Shown here in pieces: positions 12,194-19,156 of a DNA stretch of 27,954 nt. A model generated the notes under the pieces. That model searched no databases and was not told the origin of the DNA. It saw only the letters and a list, made by a program, of their open reading frames with translations. Each line of letters opens with the position of its first letter. Within the stretch, counting starts at the first letter, position 1. This stretch comes from Myxococcota bacterium (GTDB lineage Bacteria > Myxococcota_A > UBA9160 > PR03): assembly GCA_025453505.1 (NCBI GenBank), contig JALOQG010000011.1, positions 1 through 27,954 of the forward strand, read 5' to 3'. The translations under genes and the position numbers were made by a program.

Positions 12194-12388
12194 ACTTGCG
12201 CGGGTTCCGCGCCGCCTGCTGTTTCGCTCCGCCCGGTTCTCTTCCGTTTGGGTTCGAGAAGGCTCCTGCCGCTTCCCGGCACGAGGCTCGAACCGGATGG
12301 AGGCGGACGGTGGAATCGATGGCGGGTTTCGAGGCCGCGCAAGTACGGCGGTCGCTCCCAGGTGGACTCCGGGTCCGCCTTTTTTTTG
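12194..12388 (+). ncRNA. Structured rod-like RNA with terminator: 6S-like or rimP leader
   Basis: This non-coding stretch can fold into a single long hairpin. A closing stem pairs 12194-12203 (ACTTGCGCGG) perfectly with 12335-12344. Next comes an open region containing a 5-bp stem (12212-12216 with 12321-12325). A long upper stem follows: 12036-style pairing is not needed elsewhere, and here 12036 is irrelevant; the paired blocks are 12236-12239 with 12305-12308, 12241-12249 with 12295-12303 (several G-U pairs), and 12252-12258 with 12287-12293. The apex is TGCCG (12267-12271) with CGGCA (12277-12281). A terminator hairpin ends the element. Size (about 195 nt) and the closing stem-bubble-upper stem plan resemble 6S RNA, the RNA polymerase regulator. 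The position 43 bases before rimP also fits a transcription-attenuation leader. I cannot confirm a 6S consensus, so the family is unassigned. All pairings were found by hand. Confidence 0.5.
12361..12387 (+). terminator. Intrinsic terminator upstream of rimP
   Basis: Stem GGTGGAC (12361-12367) pairs with GTCCGCC (12373-12379), with one G-U pair and a 5-base loop TCCGG, followed directly by eight T residues (12380-12387). This is a textbook rho-independent terminator and the longest T-run I noticed in this GC-rich window. Because it lies upstream of rimP with no promoter visible after it, it either ends a small RNA or attenuates the rimP-nusA-infB operon. Confidence 0.85.
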
Positions 12389-12430
12389 CTTCCAACCCGA
12401 CGCAACCAACCCACAACCGAGTCGTCCACG

Positions 12431-12991
12431 ATGTATCACGACGTTCCCGAACCGCTGCGCGCGCTCGTCGAGCCGGTCCTCGCGGACCACGGCTTCGAGC
12501 TCGTCGATGCGGAGATCGGCAGCGGGCGGGTGCGGCTCGTGATCGACACCGCGACGGGCGACGGACGCGTGCCGATCGACGGCTGCGCCGAAGTGTCGCG
12601 CGAGCTCGAGAGCTGTCTCGAGGCCGCAGCGATCGTCAAGACCCCCTACACCCTCGAGGTGACGTCCCCGGGGCTCGATCGCGTGCTCGGGCGCGAGAAG
12701 GATTTCGCGGCGGCGTGTGGTCGCGAGGTGAAGCTCGAGACGCGCCGCCCGCTCGACGGTCGCCGCCGCTTCCGCGGCGAGCTGATCGCGTTCGAGGCGG
12801 GACACGCGCTGCTGCGGGTGGATGGCAAGCCGTTCGAGATCCCGTTCCCGGAGATCGCGAAGGCGCAGCAGGTCTATCACTTCACACCTGCGGACTTCGC
12901 CAAGCCCGCCGGCGCGCGCGGCGACAAACGGAGCCGAGCGAAGTCCCATGCGGCGGCGGGTGAGGCTGCCGAGCCCGAGGAGGCCCGATGA
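12431..12991 (+). CDS. rimP: Ribosome maturation factor RimP
   Basis: A 186-residue protein required for 30S subunit maturation. The N-terminal alpha/beta domain (about 1-80) opens with the family-typical PLRALVEPVLADHGFELVDA, and contains VTSPGLDRVL; a C-terminal Sm-like beta-barrel domain follows (about 85-155), then a charged tail. The ATG at 12431 matches where the family starts, but it lacks a clear Shine-Dalgarno sequence. A longer in-frame ATG at 12248 lies inside the structured RNA and is rejected. The stop overlaps the nusA ATG as ATGA. This is the first gene of the rimP-nusA-infB operon found in most bacteria. Confidence 0.92.
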   Translation: MYHDVPEPLRALVEPVLADHGFELVDAEIGSGRVRLVIDTATGDGRVPIDGCAEVSRELESCLEAAAIVKTPYTLEVTSPGLDRVLGREKDFAAACGREVKLETRRPLDGRRRFRGELIAFEAGHALLRVDGKPFEIPFPEIAKAQQVYHFTPADFAKPAGARGDKRSRAKSHAAAGEAAEPEEAR

Positions 12992-14310
12992 TCCCTTTGA
13001 AGCGCGAGATCGATCAGATCGCCAAGGACAAGGGCATCGATCGCAAGGTGATCGTGGGCGCGCTCGAAGAAGCGATGCTCCAGGCCGCACACAAGAAGTA
13101 CGGCGCGGAGAAGGAGCTCGAGGCGCGCTTCAACGACGAAACGGGCGAGGTCGAGGTCTTCGAGTTCCGCACCGTCGTCGAGGTCATCACCGATCCCGAC
13201 ACGCAGGTGCTGATCGCGCAGGCGCGCGAACTCGATCCCGAGGTCGAGTCGGGCGACGAGATCGGCGTCAAGATGCACAGCGCCGACTTCGGCCGGATCC
13301 TCGCGCAGGTCGCCAAGCAGGTGATCATCCAGCGCGTCCGCGAAGCGGAGCGCGGGATCGTCTTCGACGAGTACAAGGATCGCAAGGGCGAGGTCGTGAA
13401 CGGCATCGTCCGCCGCTTCGAGAAGGGCTCGCTGATCGTCGATCTCGGCCGCGCCGAGGCCGTGCTGCCGGCCAAGGAGCAGGTGCAGCGCGAGAGCTAT
13501 CGCCCCGGCGATCGCATCCGCGCCTACGTGGCCGACGTCAACAAGGAAGCCAAGGGCCCGCAGATCATCCTGTCGCGCGCCTCGATCGACCTGCTCCGGA
13601 AGCTCTTCGAGTCCGAGGTCCCGGAGATCTACGAAGGCATCGTCACGATCGAGTCGGCCGCGCGCGAGCCGGGCGTGCGCTCGAAGATCGCGGTCGCGTC
13701 GCGCGACAGTGACGTCGATCCGGTCGGCGCGTGCGTCGGCATGAAGGGCAGCCGCGTGCAGGCGGTGGTGCAGGAGCTGCGCGGCGAGCGCATCGACATC
13801 GTGCCGTGGAGCCCGGATCCGGCGCGCTACGTGTGCAGCGCGCTGTCGCCGGCGCAGGTCTCGAAGGTGATCATCGACGAGGCGGCGAAGTCGATGGACG
13901 TGATCGTCCCCGACGACCAGCTCTCGCTCGCGATCGGCCGCAAGGGCCAGAACGTGCGGCTCGCAGTGCAGCTGACGGGTTGGCGCATCGACATCAAGAG
14001 CGAGTCGAAGATGCGCGAGGTCGCGAGCTGGCTCGCGAAGGCCGCGTCCGTGGTCGAGGGCTGGGGCGAACCCGAAGCCGACATCCTGCTCAACCAGGGC
14101 GTGACCTCGCTCGACGACCTCGCCAAGTGTCCCGTCGAGATGCTGATGCAGCTCCCGGGTATCGACGAGGCCGGTGCGAAGGCCGTGAAGCTGCGCGCCG
14201 TGGAACTCGCCGAAGAGCAGCGTCGCGTCGATGCCGAGCGCGTCGCGCAGGAGGCGGCTGCAGCGGCCGCCGCCCTCGCCGCGGAAACGTCCCCGGAGAG
14301 CTCGAGCTAG
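12988..14310 (+). CDS. nusA: Transcription termination/antitermination factor NusA
   Basis: A 440-residue RNA polymerase-binding factor that modulates pausing, termination and antitermination. In order: N-terminal polymerase-binding domain (about 1-130), S1 domain (about 133-200, with GIVRRFEKGSLIVDLG), two KH domains (about 225-350, with DPVGACVGMKGSRVQAV and LSLAIGRKGQNVRLA), and a C-terminal helix-hairpin-helix segment (about 365-405, LLNQGVTSLDDLAKCPVEML). It then ends in an Ala-rich tail. The start is fixed by GAGGAGG (12977-12983) and the ATGA overlap with rimP. It lacks the two acidic repeats of enterobacterial NusA. An intrinsic terminator precedes the operon, and NusA stimulates such terminators, so feedback on its own expression is conceivable. 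Confidence 0.96.
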   Translation: MIPLKREIDQIAKDKGIDRKVIVGALEEAMLQAAHKKYGAEKELEARFNDETGEVEVFEFRTVVEVITDPDTQVLIAQARELDPEVESGDEIGVKMHSADFGRILAQVAKQVIIQRVREAERGIVFDEYKDRKGEVVNGIVRRFEKGSLIVDLGRAEAVLPAKEQVQRESYRPGDRIRAYVADVNKEAKGPQIILSRASIDLLRKLFESEVPEIYEGIVTIESAAREPGVRSKIAVASRDSDVDPVGACVGMKGSRVQAVVQELRGERIDIVPWSPDPARYVCSALSPAQVSKVIIDEAAKSMDVIVPDDQLSLAIGRKGQNVRLAVQLTGWRIDIKSESKMREVASWLAKAASVVEGWGEPEADILLNQGVTSLDDLAKCPVEMLMQLPGIDEAGAKAVKLRAVELAEEQRRVDAERVAQEAAAAAAALAAETSPESSS

Positions 14311-14360
14311 TCCAGCCTTTCCCAACGCGCACGGCGCCGGACGCCGGGCGAGAGAGAACG

Positions 14361-16844
14361 ATGGCCAAGATCCGCGCCTACAAGATCGCCGAAGAGCTCG
14401 GCATCGACCGCAACGAGATCGTCGAGCGGGCCAAGTCGCTCGGGATCGACGTGCCGGGACCGATGGCTTCGCTCGACGAAGACGTCGCCGCGGCGTTGCG
14501 CGAGAAGCTCGGCGGACACGCGCCGGGAGCCCAGGTCGTCGAGCGGCGCGTGGATGCGCAGGGCGGTTCGGCGGTGATCCGGCGCCGCAAGCGCGCGCCC
14601 GAGCCGGCGCCGGAGCCGAAGGTGGTCGAGGTCGCTCCGCCGGTGGCGGCGGAGCCGATCGCGCCGCTGGAGACGCCGGAACCGGAGATCGAGCCCGCCG
14701 GCGACGGCATGGCCCCCGCCTTCGAGCCCGAACCGCTCGAAGAAGGAGAGCCCGCTCCGGAGATCGAGGCCCCGGCTCCGTTCACGATCTCGCCCGTTTC
14801 CGGGCCGGCCGAAGCACCGGCGGCGCGAGCCCCGGGTGGTCGTCCCGGCGATTTCGGCGGTGCGGCGGCCGCGGCCGCCGCGGCCGCGGGCACCGGCAAG
14901 GAGCGCAAGCGCGTCCGCGAGGTCGTGAACCTGCGCGAGCAGGAGCAGCTCGCGAAGCAGGCGGTCACGCGACTCATGCGCCGCAGCACCACCATCGATC
15001 CGCGCATGATGCAGTCGCCGCGGCGCCGCAAGCGCGACAAGGGTGCGGCGCTGCGCCCGACCGCGAGTACGCCGCAGAAGGCCGCCAAGCGCGTGGTGCG
15101 CGCCGACGGCTCGATCAGCGTCGCCGATCTCGCGCACCAGCTCGGCGCCAAGGCCGCCGAGGTGCAGGGACGCCTGATGGCGCTCGGCGTGATGGCGTCG
15201 GTCAATCAGAAGCTCGAACTCGAGGCGGCCTCGAAGGTCGCCGCGCACTACGGCTTCGAGGTACAGAACGTCGGATTCCAGGAGAACGAGGTCATCGGCG
15301 AGGCGGCGGAGACCGCTTCGGACGAGACGCTCGTCCCGCGGCCGCCGATCGTCACCGTGATGGGTCACGTCGACCACGGCAAGACGTCGCTGCTCGACGC
15401 GATCCGCAAGACCAAGGTGGTGGCCGGCGAGGCGGGCGGGATCACGCAGCACATCGGCGCGTACCAGGCTTCGGTCGGCGAGCGGAAGATCACGTTCATC
15501 GACACGCCCGGCCACGAGGCCTTCACGCTGATGCGCGCGCGCGGCGCCGAGGTGACCGACATCGTCATCCTCGTGGTCGCGGCGACCGAAGGCATCATGC
15601 CCCAGACGGTGGAGGCCATCAATCACGCGAAGGCGGCGGAAGTGCCGATCATCGTGGCGATCAACAAGTGCGATCTGCCCGACGCCAACCCGCAGCTGTG
15701 TCGCCAACGCCTGATGGAGCACGGTCTCGTGCCCGAGGACTTCGGCGGTGACACGATCTGCGTGAACGTCTCGGCGCTGAAGGGCACGGGTCTCGATCAG
15801 CTCCTCGAGCTGGTGGCGCTGCAGGCCGACGTGCTCGAGCTGCGCGCCGATCCGGCGCGGCGCGCGCGCGGCATCGTGCTCGAGGCGCAGCTCGACAAGG
15901 GGCGCGGTCCCGTCGCGACCGTGCTGGTGCAGGACGGCACTCTCAAGCAGGGCGATGCGATCGTGGTCGGCACCGCCTTCGGCCGCGTGCGCGCGATGGA
16001 GAACGAGCGCGGTCAACGGCTCCCCGAGGCCGGTCCTTCGACGCCGGTGCAGATCATCGGTCTCTCGAGCGTTCCCGAGGCGGGGCAGGTAATGCACGCG
16101 GTCGAAAACGAGCGCGCCGCTCGCGACGTCGCCGACCATCGCGCCTCCGAGGAGCGAACCCGCCCTGCGCAGGCGCGGCCTCGCCTCTCGCTCGACGAAC
16201 TCTTCGCGCAGGCGGACGGCGAGGGTCCGAAGGAGCTGCGCATCGTGCTGAAGGCCGACGTGCATGGATCGGCCGAAGCGGTGCGCGATGCGCTGCTCAA
16301 GCAGGCCACCGATACCGTCAAGGTCAACGTGATCCTGTCGGGCGTCGGCGCGATCTCCGAGAGCGACGTCATGCTCGCCAAGGCGAGCGACGCGATCGTG
16401 GTCGGCTTCCACGTGAGGCCCGACACCGCGGCGCGGCGCGCGGCGGAAGGGCAGGGCGTCGACGTGCGTTCCTACCAGATCATCTACGAGCTCACCGACG
16501 AAGTGCGTCAGGCGATGGCCGGCCTGCTGCCGCCGAAGATCGAGGAGAAGGTGCTCGGCCGCGTCGAGGTGCGGAAGACCTTCAACGTCCCGCGCATCGG
16601 CACGATCGCGGGCTGCTACGTCACCGAGGGCATGGTCCGCCGCAACGCCAAGGCGCGTCTGCTGCGCGACGGCGTCCAGGTCTGGGAGGGCGGCTTCGCG
16701 TCGCTCAAGCGCTTCAAGGACGACGTCCGCGAGGTGCAGACCGGCTTCGAGTGCGGCATCGGACTCGACGGCTACAACGATCTGAAGGTCGGCGACGTGA
16801 TCGAGCCCTACGAGATCGTGGAGACGCGCGCCGCGCTGACATGA
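14361..16844 (+). CDS. infB: Translation initiation factor IF-2
   Basis: An 827-residue GTPase that places initiator tRNA on the ribosome. It has an IF2-N module at 1-50, then a long Pro/Glu/Ala linker (about 70-240, including an eight-alanine run near 172). A second IF2-N module lies at about 248-310, then the G domain with G1 GHVDHGKT (335-342), G3 DTPGHEAF, G4 NKCD and G5 SALKGTG. Domains II to IV follow, including VLGRVEVRKTFNVPRIGTIAGCYV near the C-terminus in two parts. The ATG at 14361 follows a purine-rich AGAGAGA. It is separated from nusA by 50 bases with no ylxR or ylxQ gene in between, unlike many operons of this type. Its stop overlaps the next gene as ATGA. Confidence 0.96.
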   Translation: MAKIRAYKIAEELGIDRNEIVERAKSLGIDVPGPMASLDEDVAAALREKLGGHAPGAQVVERRVDAQGGSAVIRRRKRAPEPAPEPKVVEVAPPVAAEPIAPLETPEPEIEPAGDGMAPAFEPEPLEEGEPAPEIEAPAPFTISPVSGPAEAPAARAPGGRPGDFGGAAAAAAAAAGTGKERKRVREVVNLREQEQLAKQAVTRLMRRSTTIDPRMMQSPRRRKRDKGAALRPTASTPQKAAKRVVRADGSISVADLAHQLGAKAAEVQGRLMALGVMASVNQKLELEAASKVAAHYGFEVQNVGFQENEVIGEAAETASDETLVPRPPIVTVMGHVDHGKTSLLDAIRKTKVVAGEAGGITQHIGAYQASVGERKITFIDTPGHEAFTLMRARGAEVTDIVILVVAATEGIMPQTVEAINHAKAAEVPIIVAINKCDLPDANPQLCRQRLMEHGLVPEDFGGDTICVNVSALKGTGLDQLLELVALQADVLELRADPARRARGIVLEAQLDKGRGPVATVLVQDGTLKQGDAIVVGTAFGRVRAMENERGQRLPEAGPSTPVQIIGLSSVPEAGQVMHAVENERAARDVADHRASEERTRPAQARPRLSLDELFAQADGEGPKELRIVLKADVHGSAEAVRDALLKQATDTVKVNVILSGVGAISESDVMLAKASDAIVVGFHVRPDTAARRAAEGQGVDVRSYQIIYELTDEVRQAMAGLLPPKIEEKVLGRVEVRKTFNVPRIGTIAGCYVTEGMVRRNAKARLLRDGVQVWEGGFASLKRFKDDVREVQTGFECGIGLDGYNDLKVGDVIEPYEIVETRAALT

Positions 16845-17200
16845 TCGTCGGGGCGGCGGTCGTCGAGATCCACGTCCACGGCTCGCAATCCCTCAAACAG
16901 AAGCGCGGTGTGGTGCGTTCGATCATCGGCCGCCTGCGCAGTCGATTCAACGTCTCGGTGGCGGAGATCGGTGGACAGGACACCTGGCAGCGCGCCGTGA
17001 TCGGCGTCGCGGCGACGGGCAACGACCGCACCTGGGTGCGCGGACAACTGCGGCGGGCGATCGATTTCATCGACGACATGAACCTGGCGGAGATCACGGA
17101 CAGCGACGTCGAGGTGCTGGAACTCTGCTACGACGATCGCGACGCCTCGGACGACGACGACGATGAAGAGGGCGGGAGCGAGCCCGCGGTGGAGGAGTGA
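16841..17200 (+). CDS. ylxP: YlxP/DUF503 family protein with acidic tail
   Basis: A 119-residue small protein of the DUF503 (YlxP) family, of unsettled function and typically found between infB and rbfA, as here. The N-terminal family core shows MIVGAAVVEIHVHGSQSLKQ and the conserved KKR-type basic segment (KQKRGVVRSIIGRLRSRFNV). Residues 98-119 form an acidic extension with a run of five Asp followed by two Glu, beyond the usual family length of about 90-100. The ATG overlaps the infB stop by four bases. A GGAGGAG inside its last codons serves rbfA three bases downstream. Confidence 0.88.
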   Translation: MIVGAAVVEIHVHGSQSLKQKRGVVRSIIGRLRSRFNVSVAEIGGQDTWQRAVIGVAATGNDRTWVRGQLRRAIDFIDDMNLAEITDSDVEVLELCYDDRDASDDDDDEEGGSEPAVEE

Positions 17201-17203
17201 AGC

Positions 17204-17566
17204 ATGGCGGCGTCGCGTCGCATCGAGCGGGTCGCCGAGGAGCTGCGCGCCGAACTCGCGCGCGTGCTGCGCAACGAAGTCGCCGACCCGCGCGTCGCGC
17301 TGGTGACGATCCTGCGCGTCGACGTCTCGCCCGACCTCCGCAACGCGCTGGTGTTCTGGAGCCGGATCGAGCGCGCCGGAGGGCCGTCGCTCGAGGACGC
17401 GACGGCGGGGCTCGAGAGCGCCGCCGGGTTCCTGCGCCGGAGGCTCGCGCAGGAGCTTCCGCTCAAGCGCATGCCCGCCTTCCACTTCCGCCATGACGCA
17501 GCGCTCGAGCAGGGCGATCGGACCCTGGCCCTGCTGCGGGAGATCGCCGATGAGTCGTCGCACTAG
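17204..17566 (+). CDS. rbfA: 30S ribosome-binding factor RbfA
   Basis: A 120-residue KH-like cold-shock factor that binds the 30S subunit and supports 16S rRNA 5'-end maturation. The sequence opens with the typical RRIERVAEELRAELARVL, contains DPRVALVTILRVDVSPDLRNA, and ends near the family's KRMPAFHFRHDAALEQGDR segment. Length is normal. GGAGGAG at 17191-17197 supports the ATG at 17204. Its last 17 bases overlap the start of truB. Confidence 0.94.
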   Translation: MAASRRIERVAEELRAELARVLRNEVADPRVALVTILRVDVSPDLRNALVFWSRIERAGGPSLEDATAGLESAAGFLRRRLAQELPLKRMPAFHFRHDAALEQGDRTLALLREIADESSH

Positions 17567-18488
17567 GAACGCGCGCCCGGAGGCGCCGGGCCCGAGCGGC
17601 TTTCTCGTCGTGGACAAGCCCGCGGGCTGGACCTCGCACGACGTCGTGGACGCCGCGCGCGGCTGGTTCGGCACGCAGCGCGTCGGTCATCTCGGCACGC
17701 TCGACCCGCAGGCGACGGGCGTGCTGCCGCTCGCCGTGCGCGACGCGACCAAGCTCGTTCCGTTCGTGCCCGGCGACCCGAAGGTGTATCGCGGCACCAT
17801 CCGGCTGGGTCTCGAGACGGATACACTCGACGGCGACGGCGAGATCGTCGCGCGTCACGCGGGCCCGCTGCCGGACGAGCCGGCGCTGCAGGGCGTTCTC
17901 GCGACCTTCCTGGGCGAACACGAGCAGGTGCCGCCGATGTACAGCGCCGTGAAGCAGGGCGGCGTACCCCTCTACCGGCTCGCGCGGCGCGGCGAGGAGG
18001 TCGAGCGTGCGCCGCGCAAGGTGCGGATCGACGCATTCCGCCTGCTCGCGTACCGGCCTCCCGAAGTCGACGTCGAGGTGCAGTGCTCGCCCGGCACCTA
18101 CGTGCGCGTGCTGGCGGCGGAGGTCGGCGCACGTCTCGGCTGTGGCGGTCATCTCCAGTCGCTGCGTCGCCTGCGCAGCGGTCCCTTCGATCACGCACAG
18201 GCGACGACGCCCGAGGTGCTCGCGGCCGAGGCCGAGCGCGGCGAGGTCGAGGCACGACTCGTGCGGCCCGTCGCCGCGCTCGGCATGCCCGCACTGCGGC
18301 TCGATGCCGAGGATGCGCGTCGTGTGCTCAACGGCGCGGCGTTGCCGCAGGGCGGGAGCGTTCGCATGCCCGGGGACCGCGTCGCTGCGCTCGATCCCAC
18401 GGGGGCGCTGCTCGCGATTCTCGAAGTGTCGCCGGATCGCCGTCTGCGGCCGCTGCGGGTGCTTCGCAGCCTTGCTGCAGGTAGCTGA
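17550..18488 (+). CDS. truB: tRNA pseudouridine(55) synthase TruB
   Basis: A 312-residue enzyme making pseudouridine 55 in the T-loop of tRNAs. Catalytic Asp52 lies in GHLGTLDPQATGVLPL, preceded by the family-typical GFLVVDKPAGWTSHDVV. YRGTIRLGLETDTLDGDG, PPMYSAVKQGGVPLYRLAR and SPGTYVRVLAAEVG are all present, so the catalytic domain is complete. A C-terminal PUA-like region follows (from about 240). The ATG at 17550 lies within the last codons of rbfA. The gap of 136 bases to rpsO holds hairpins but no gene. Confidence 0.95.
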   Translation: MSRRTRNARPEAPGPSGFLVVDKPAGWTSHDVVDAARGWFGTQRVGHLGTLDPQATGVLPLAVRDATKLVPFVPGDPKVYRGTIRLGLETDTLDGDGEIVARHAGPLPDEPALQGVLATFLGEHEQVPPMYSAVKQGGVPLYRLARRGEEVERAPRKVRIDAFRLLAYRPPEVDVEVQCSPGTYVRVLAAEVGARLGCGGHLQSLRRLRSGPFDHAQATTPEVLAAEAERGEVEARLVRPVAALGMPALRLDAEDARRVLNGAALPQGGSVRMPGDRVAALDPTGALLAILEVSPDRRLRPLRVLRSLAAGS

Positions 18489-18549
18489 CTTTGGTAACTA
18501 CCGGCCGACTCGAGCAATCAGAAACCAAGTCATCCATCGCCCCGACCGT

Positions 18550-18603
18550 CCAGGTCTACTGGCTTCGCCTGCGGGCTCACCGCTCGCAGGCATCTCGTGA
18601 AGC
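18550..18603 (+). promoter_or_regulatory. Hairpins before rpsO: candidate S15 autoregulatory leader
   Basis: Two adjacent stems lie just before the rpsO ribosome-binding site. The first is CCAG/CTGG (18550-18553 with 18559-18562). The second is GCCTGCG/CGCAGGC (18567-18573 with 18585-18591), extendable by GCTTC/GAAGC (18562-18566 with 18599-18603) across a 7-base bulge; the shared base 18562 means both cannot be complete at once. S15 represses its own mRNA through leader structures in several bacteria, which use different RNA folds. The link here rests on position and pairing only. Confidence 0.4.
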
Positions 18604-18624
18604 GGGCGCGCAGAGGAATTCCGC

Positions 18625-18891
18625 TTGATCGCTGCGGAACGCAAACGATCCGTCATCGAAACGCACAAGCTCCACGGCAAGGACACCGGTTCGTCCGAGG
18701 TCCAGATCGCGCTGCTCACCGAGCGCATCAACGAGCTGTCGGAGCACTTCAAGTCGCATGCGAAGGATCACCACTCGCGACGCGGACTGCTTCGCATCGT
18801 GAGCCAGCGACGTCGGCTGCTCGAGTATCTGCGCCGGAACGATCCGGCGCGCTACCAGGAGCTGATCCAGCGACTCGGGCTCCGGCGTTAG
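18625..18891 (+). CDS. rpsO: 30S ribosomal protein S15
   Basis: An 88-residue primary 16S rRNA-binding protein, essentially the family's usual length. The conserved segment HGKDTGSSEVQIALLTERIN and the following HFKSHAKDHHSRRGLLRIVS are intact, as is LLEYLRRNDPARYQELI. The start is TTG at 18625, with AGAGGAA (18612-18618) upstream; no ATG or GTG is available in a suitable place. TTG starts are weak, which suits a ribosomal protein whose translation is regulated. It is followed by pnp, the arrangement found in E. coli and many other bacteria. Confidence 0.94.
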   Translation: MIAAERKRSVIETHKLHGKDTGSSEVQIALLTERINELSEHFKSHAKDHHSRRGLLRIVSQRRRLLEYLRRNDPARYQELIQRLGLRR

Positions 18892-18908
18892 CCCGATCCG
18901 CAGAACCC

Positions 18909-18931
18909 GCCGCCGCCAGGTTGGCGGCGGC
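18909..18931 (+). terminator. Strong GC hairpin after rpsO, without T-run
   Basis: A perfect 9-bp stem GCCGCCGCC (18909-18917) with GGCGGCGGC (18923-18931) and loop AGGTT begins 18 bases after the rpsO stop. No T-tract follows, so it is more likely a partial terminator, an RNase III processing site or a 3'-end-protecting stem than a full intrinsic terminator. In E. coli an rpsO-pnp intercistronic hairpin is cut by RNase III. Confidence 0.5.
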
Positions 18932-18988
18932 CCGCATCCAAAACGACGCCTCGCCACGGCGCGCTCGGAACGCTCTCGCGTCCAGGTC

Positions 18989-19053
18989 GGAATGCGGAGT
19001 CGGCAATCCGCAAAGCCCACGCAGCGCTTTGCGCATTCCTGATCCCGCATTCC
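18989..19053 (+). promoter_or_regulatory. Mutually exclusive stems in rpsO-pnp spacer
   Basis: GGAATGCGG (18989-18997) can pair perfectly with CCGCATTCC at 19045-19053, or over eight bases with CGCATTCC at 19032-19039. Inside, CGCAAAGC (19009-19016) pairs with GCTTTGCG (19026-19033). TGCGGA (18993-18998) can alternatively pair with TCCGCA (19007-19012). These options exclude one another in part. No ORF of interest lies here. PNPase is known to control its own mRNA through leader hairpins in E. coli; a similar role is an inference from position. Confidence 0.45.
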
Positions 19054-19088
19054 GCCTCCCCGCGAGTCCTCCACCGCGTGCCTTTCAT

Positions 19089-19139
19089 CCCGGTCGTGCT
19101 CCGCTCCGTTCCTTCGGAGGGAGCGGCGCCGATTCCGGG
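19089..19139 (+). promoter_or_regulatory. Hairpin next to the pnp ribosome-binding site
   Basis: CCCGG (19089-19093) pairs with CCGGG (19135-19139) around an inner stem CCGCTCC (19101-19107) with GGAGCGG (19120-19126), extendable by TCCG/CGGA. The outer arm reaches the GGGGAGGAG (19137-19145) that serves pnp at 19157, so folding could partly mask it. Confidence 0.4.
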
Positions 19140-19156
19140 GAGGAGATGATCCCTAC

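Noticed and set aside
12248..12430. N-terminal extension of RimP from ATG 12248
   Set aside because: It runs through the RNA hairpins and the terminator T-run, and RimP similarity begins at 12431.
12127..12430. tRNA gene before rimP (as metY in E. coli)
   Set aside because: A GGTTCGAG segment resembles a T-arm, but it pairs with CTCGAACC 28 bases away and no acceptor/anticodon arms can be formed.
14870..14900. GCC/GCG-rich short repeat in infB
   Set aside because: It encodes the poly-Ala stretch of the IF-2 linker, common in high-GC infB genes, not a regulatory repeat.
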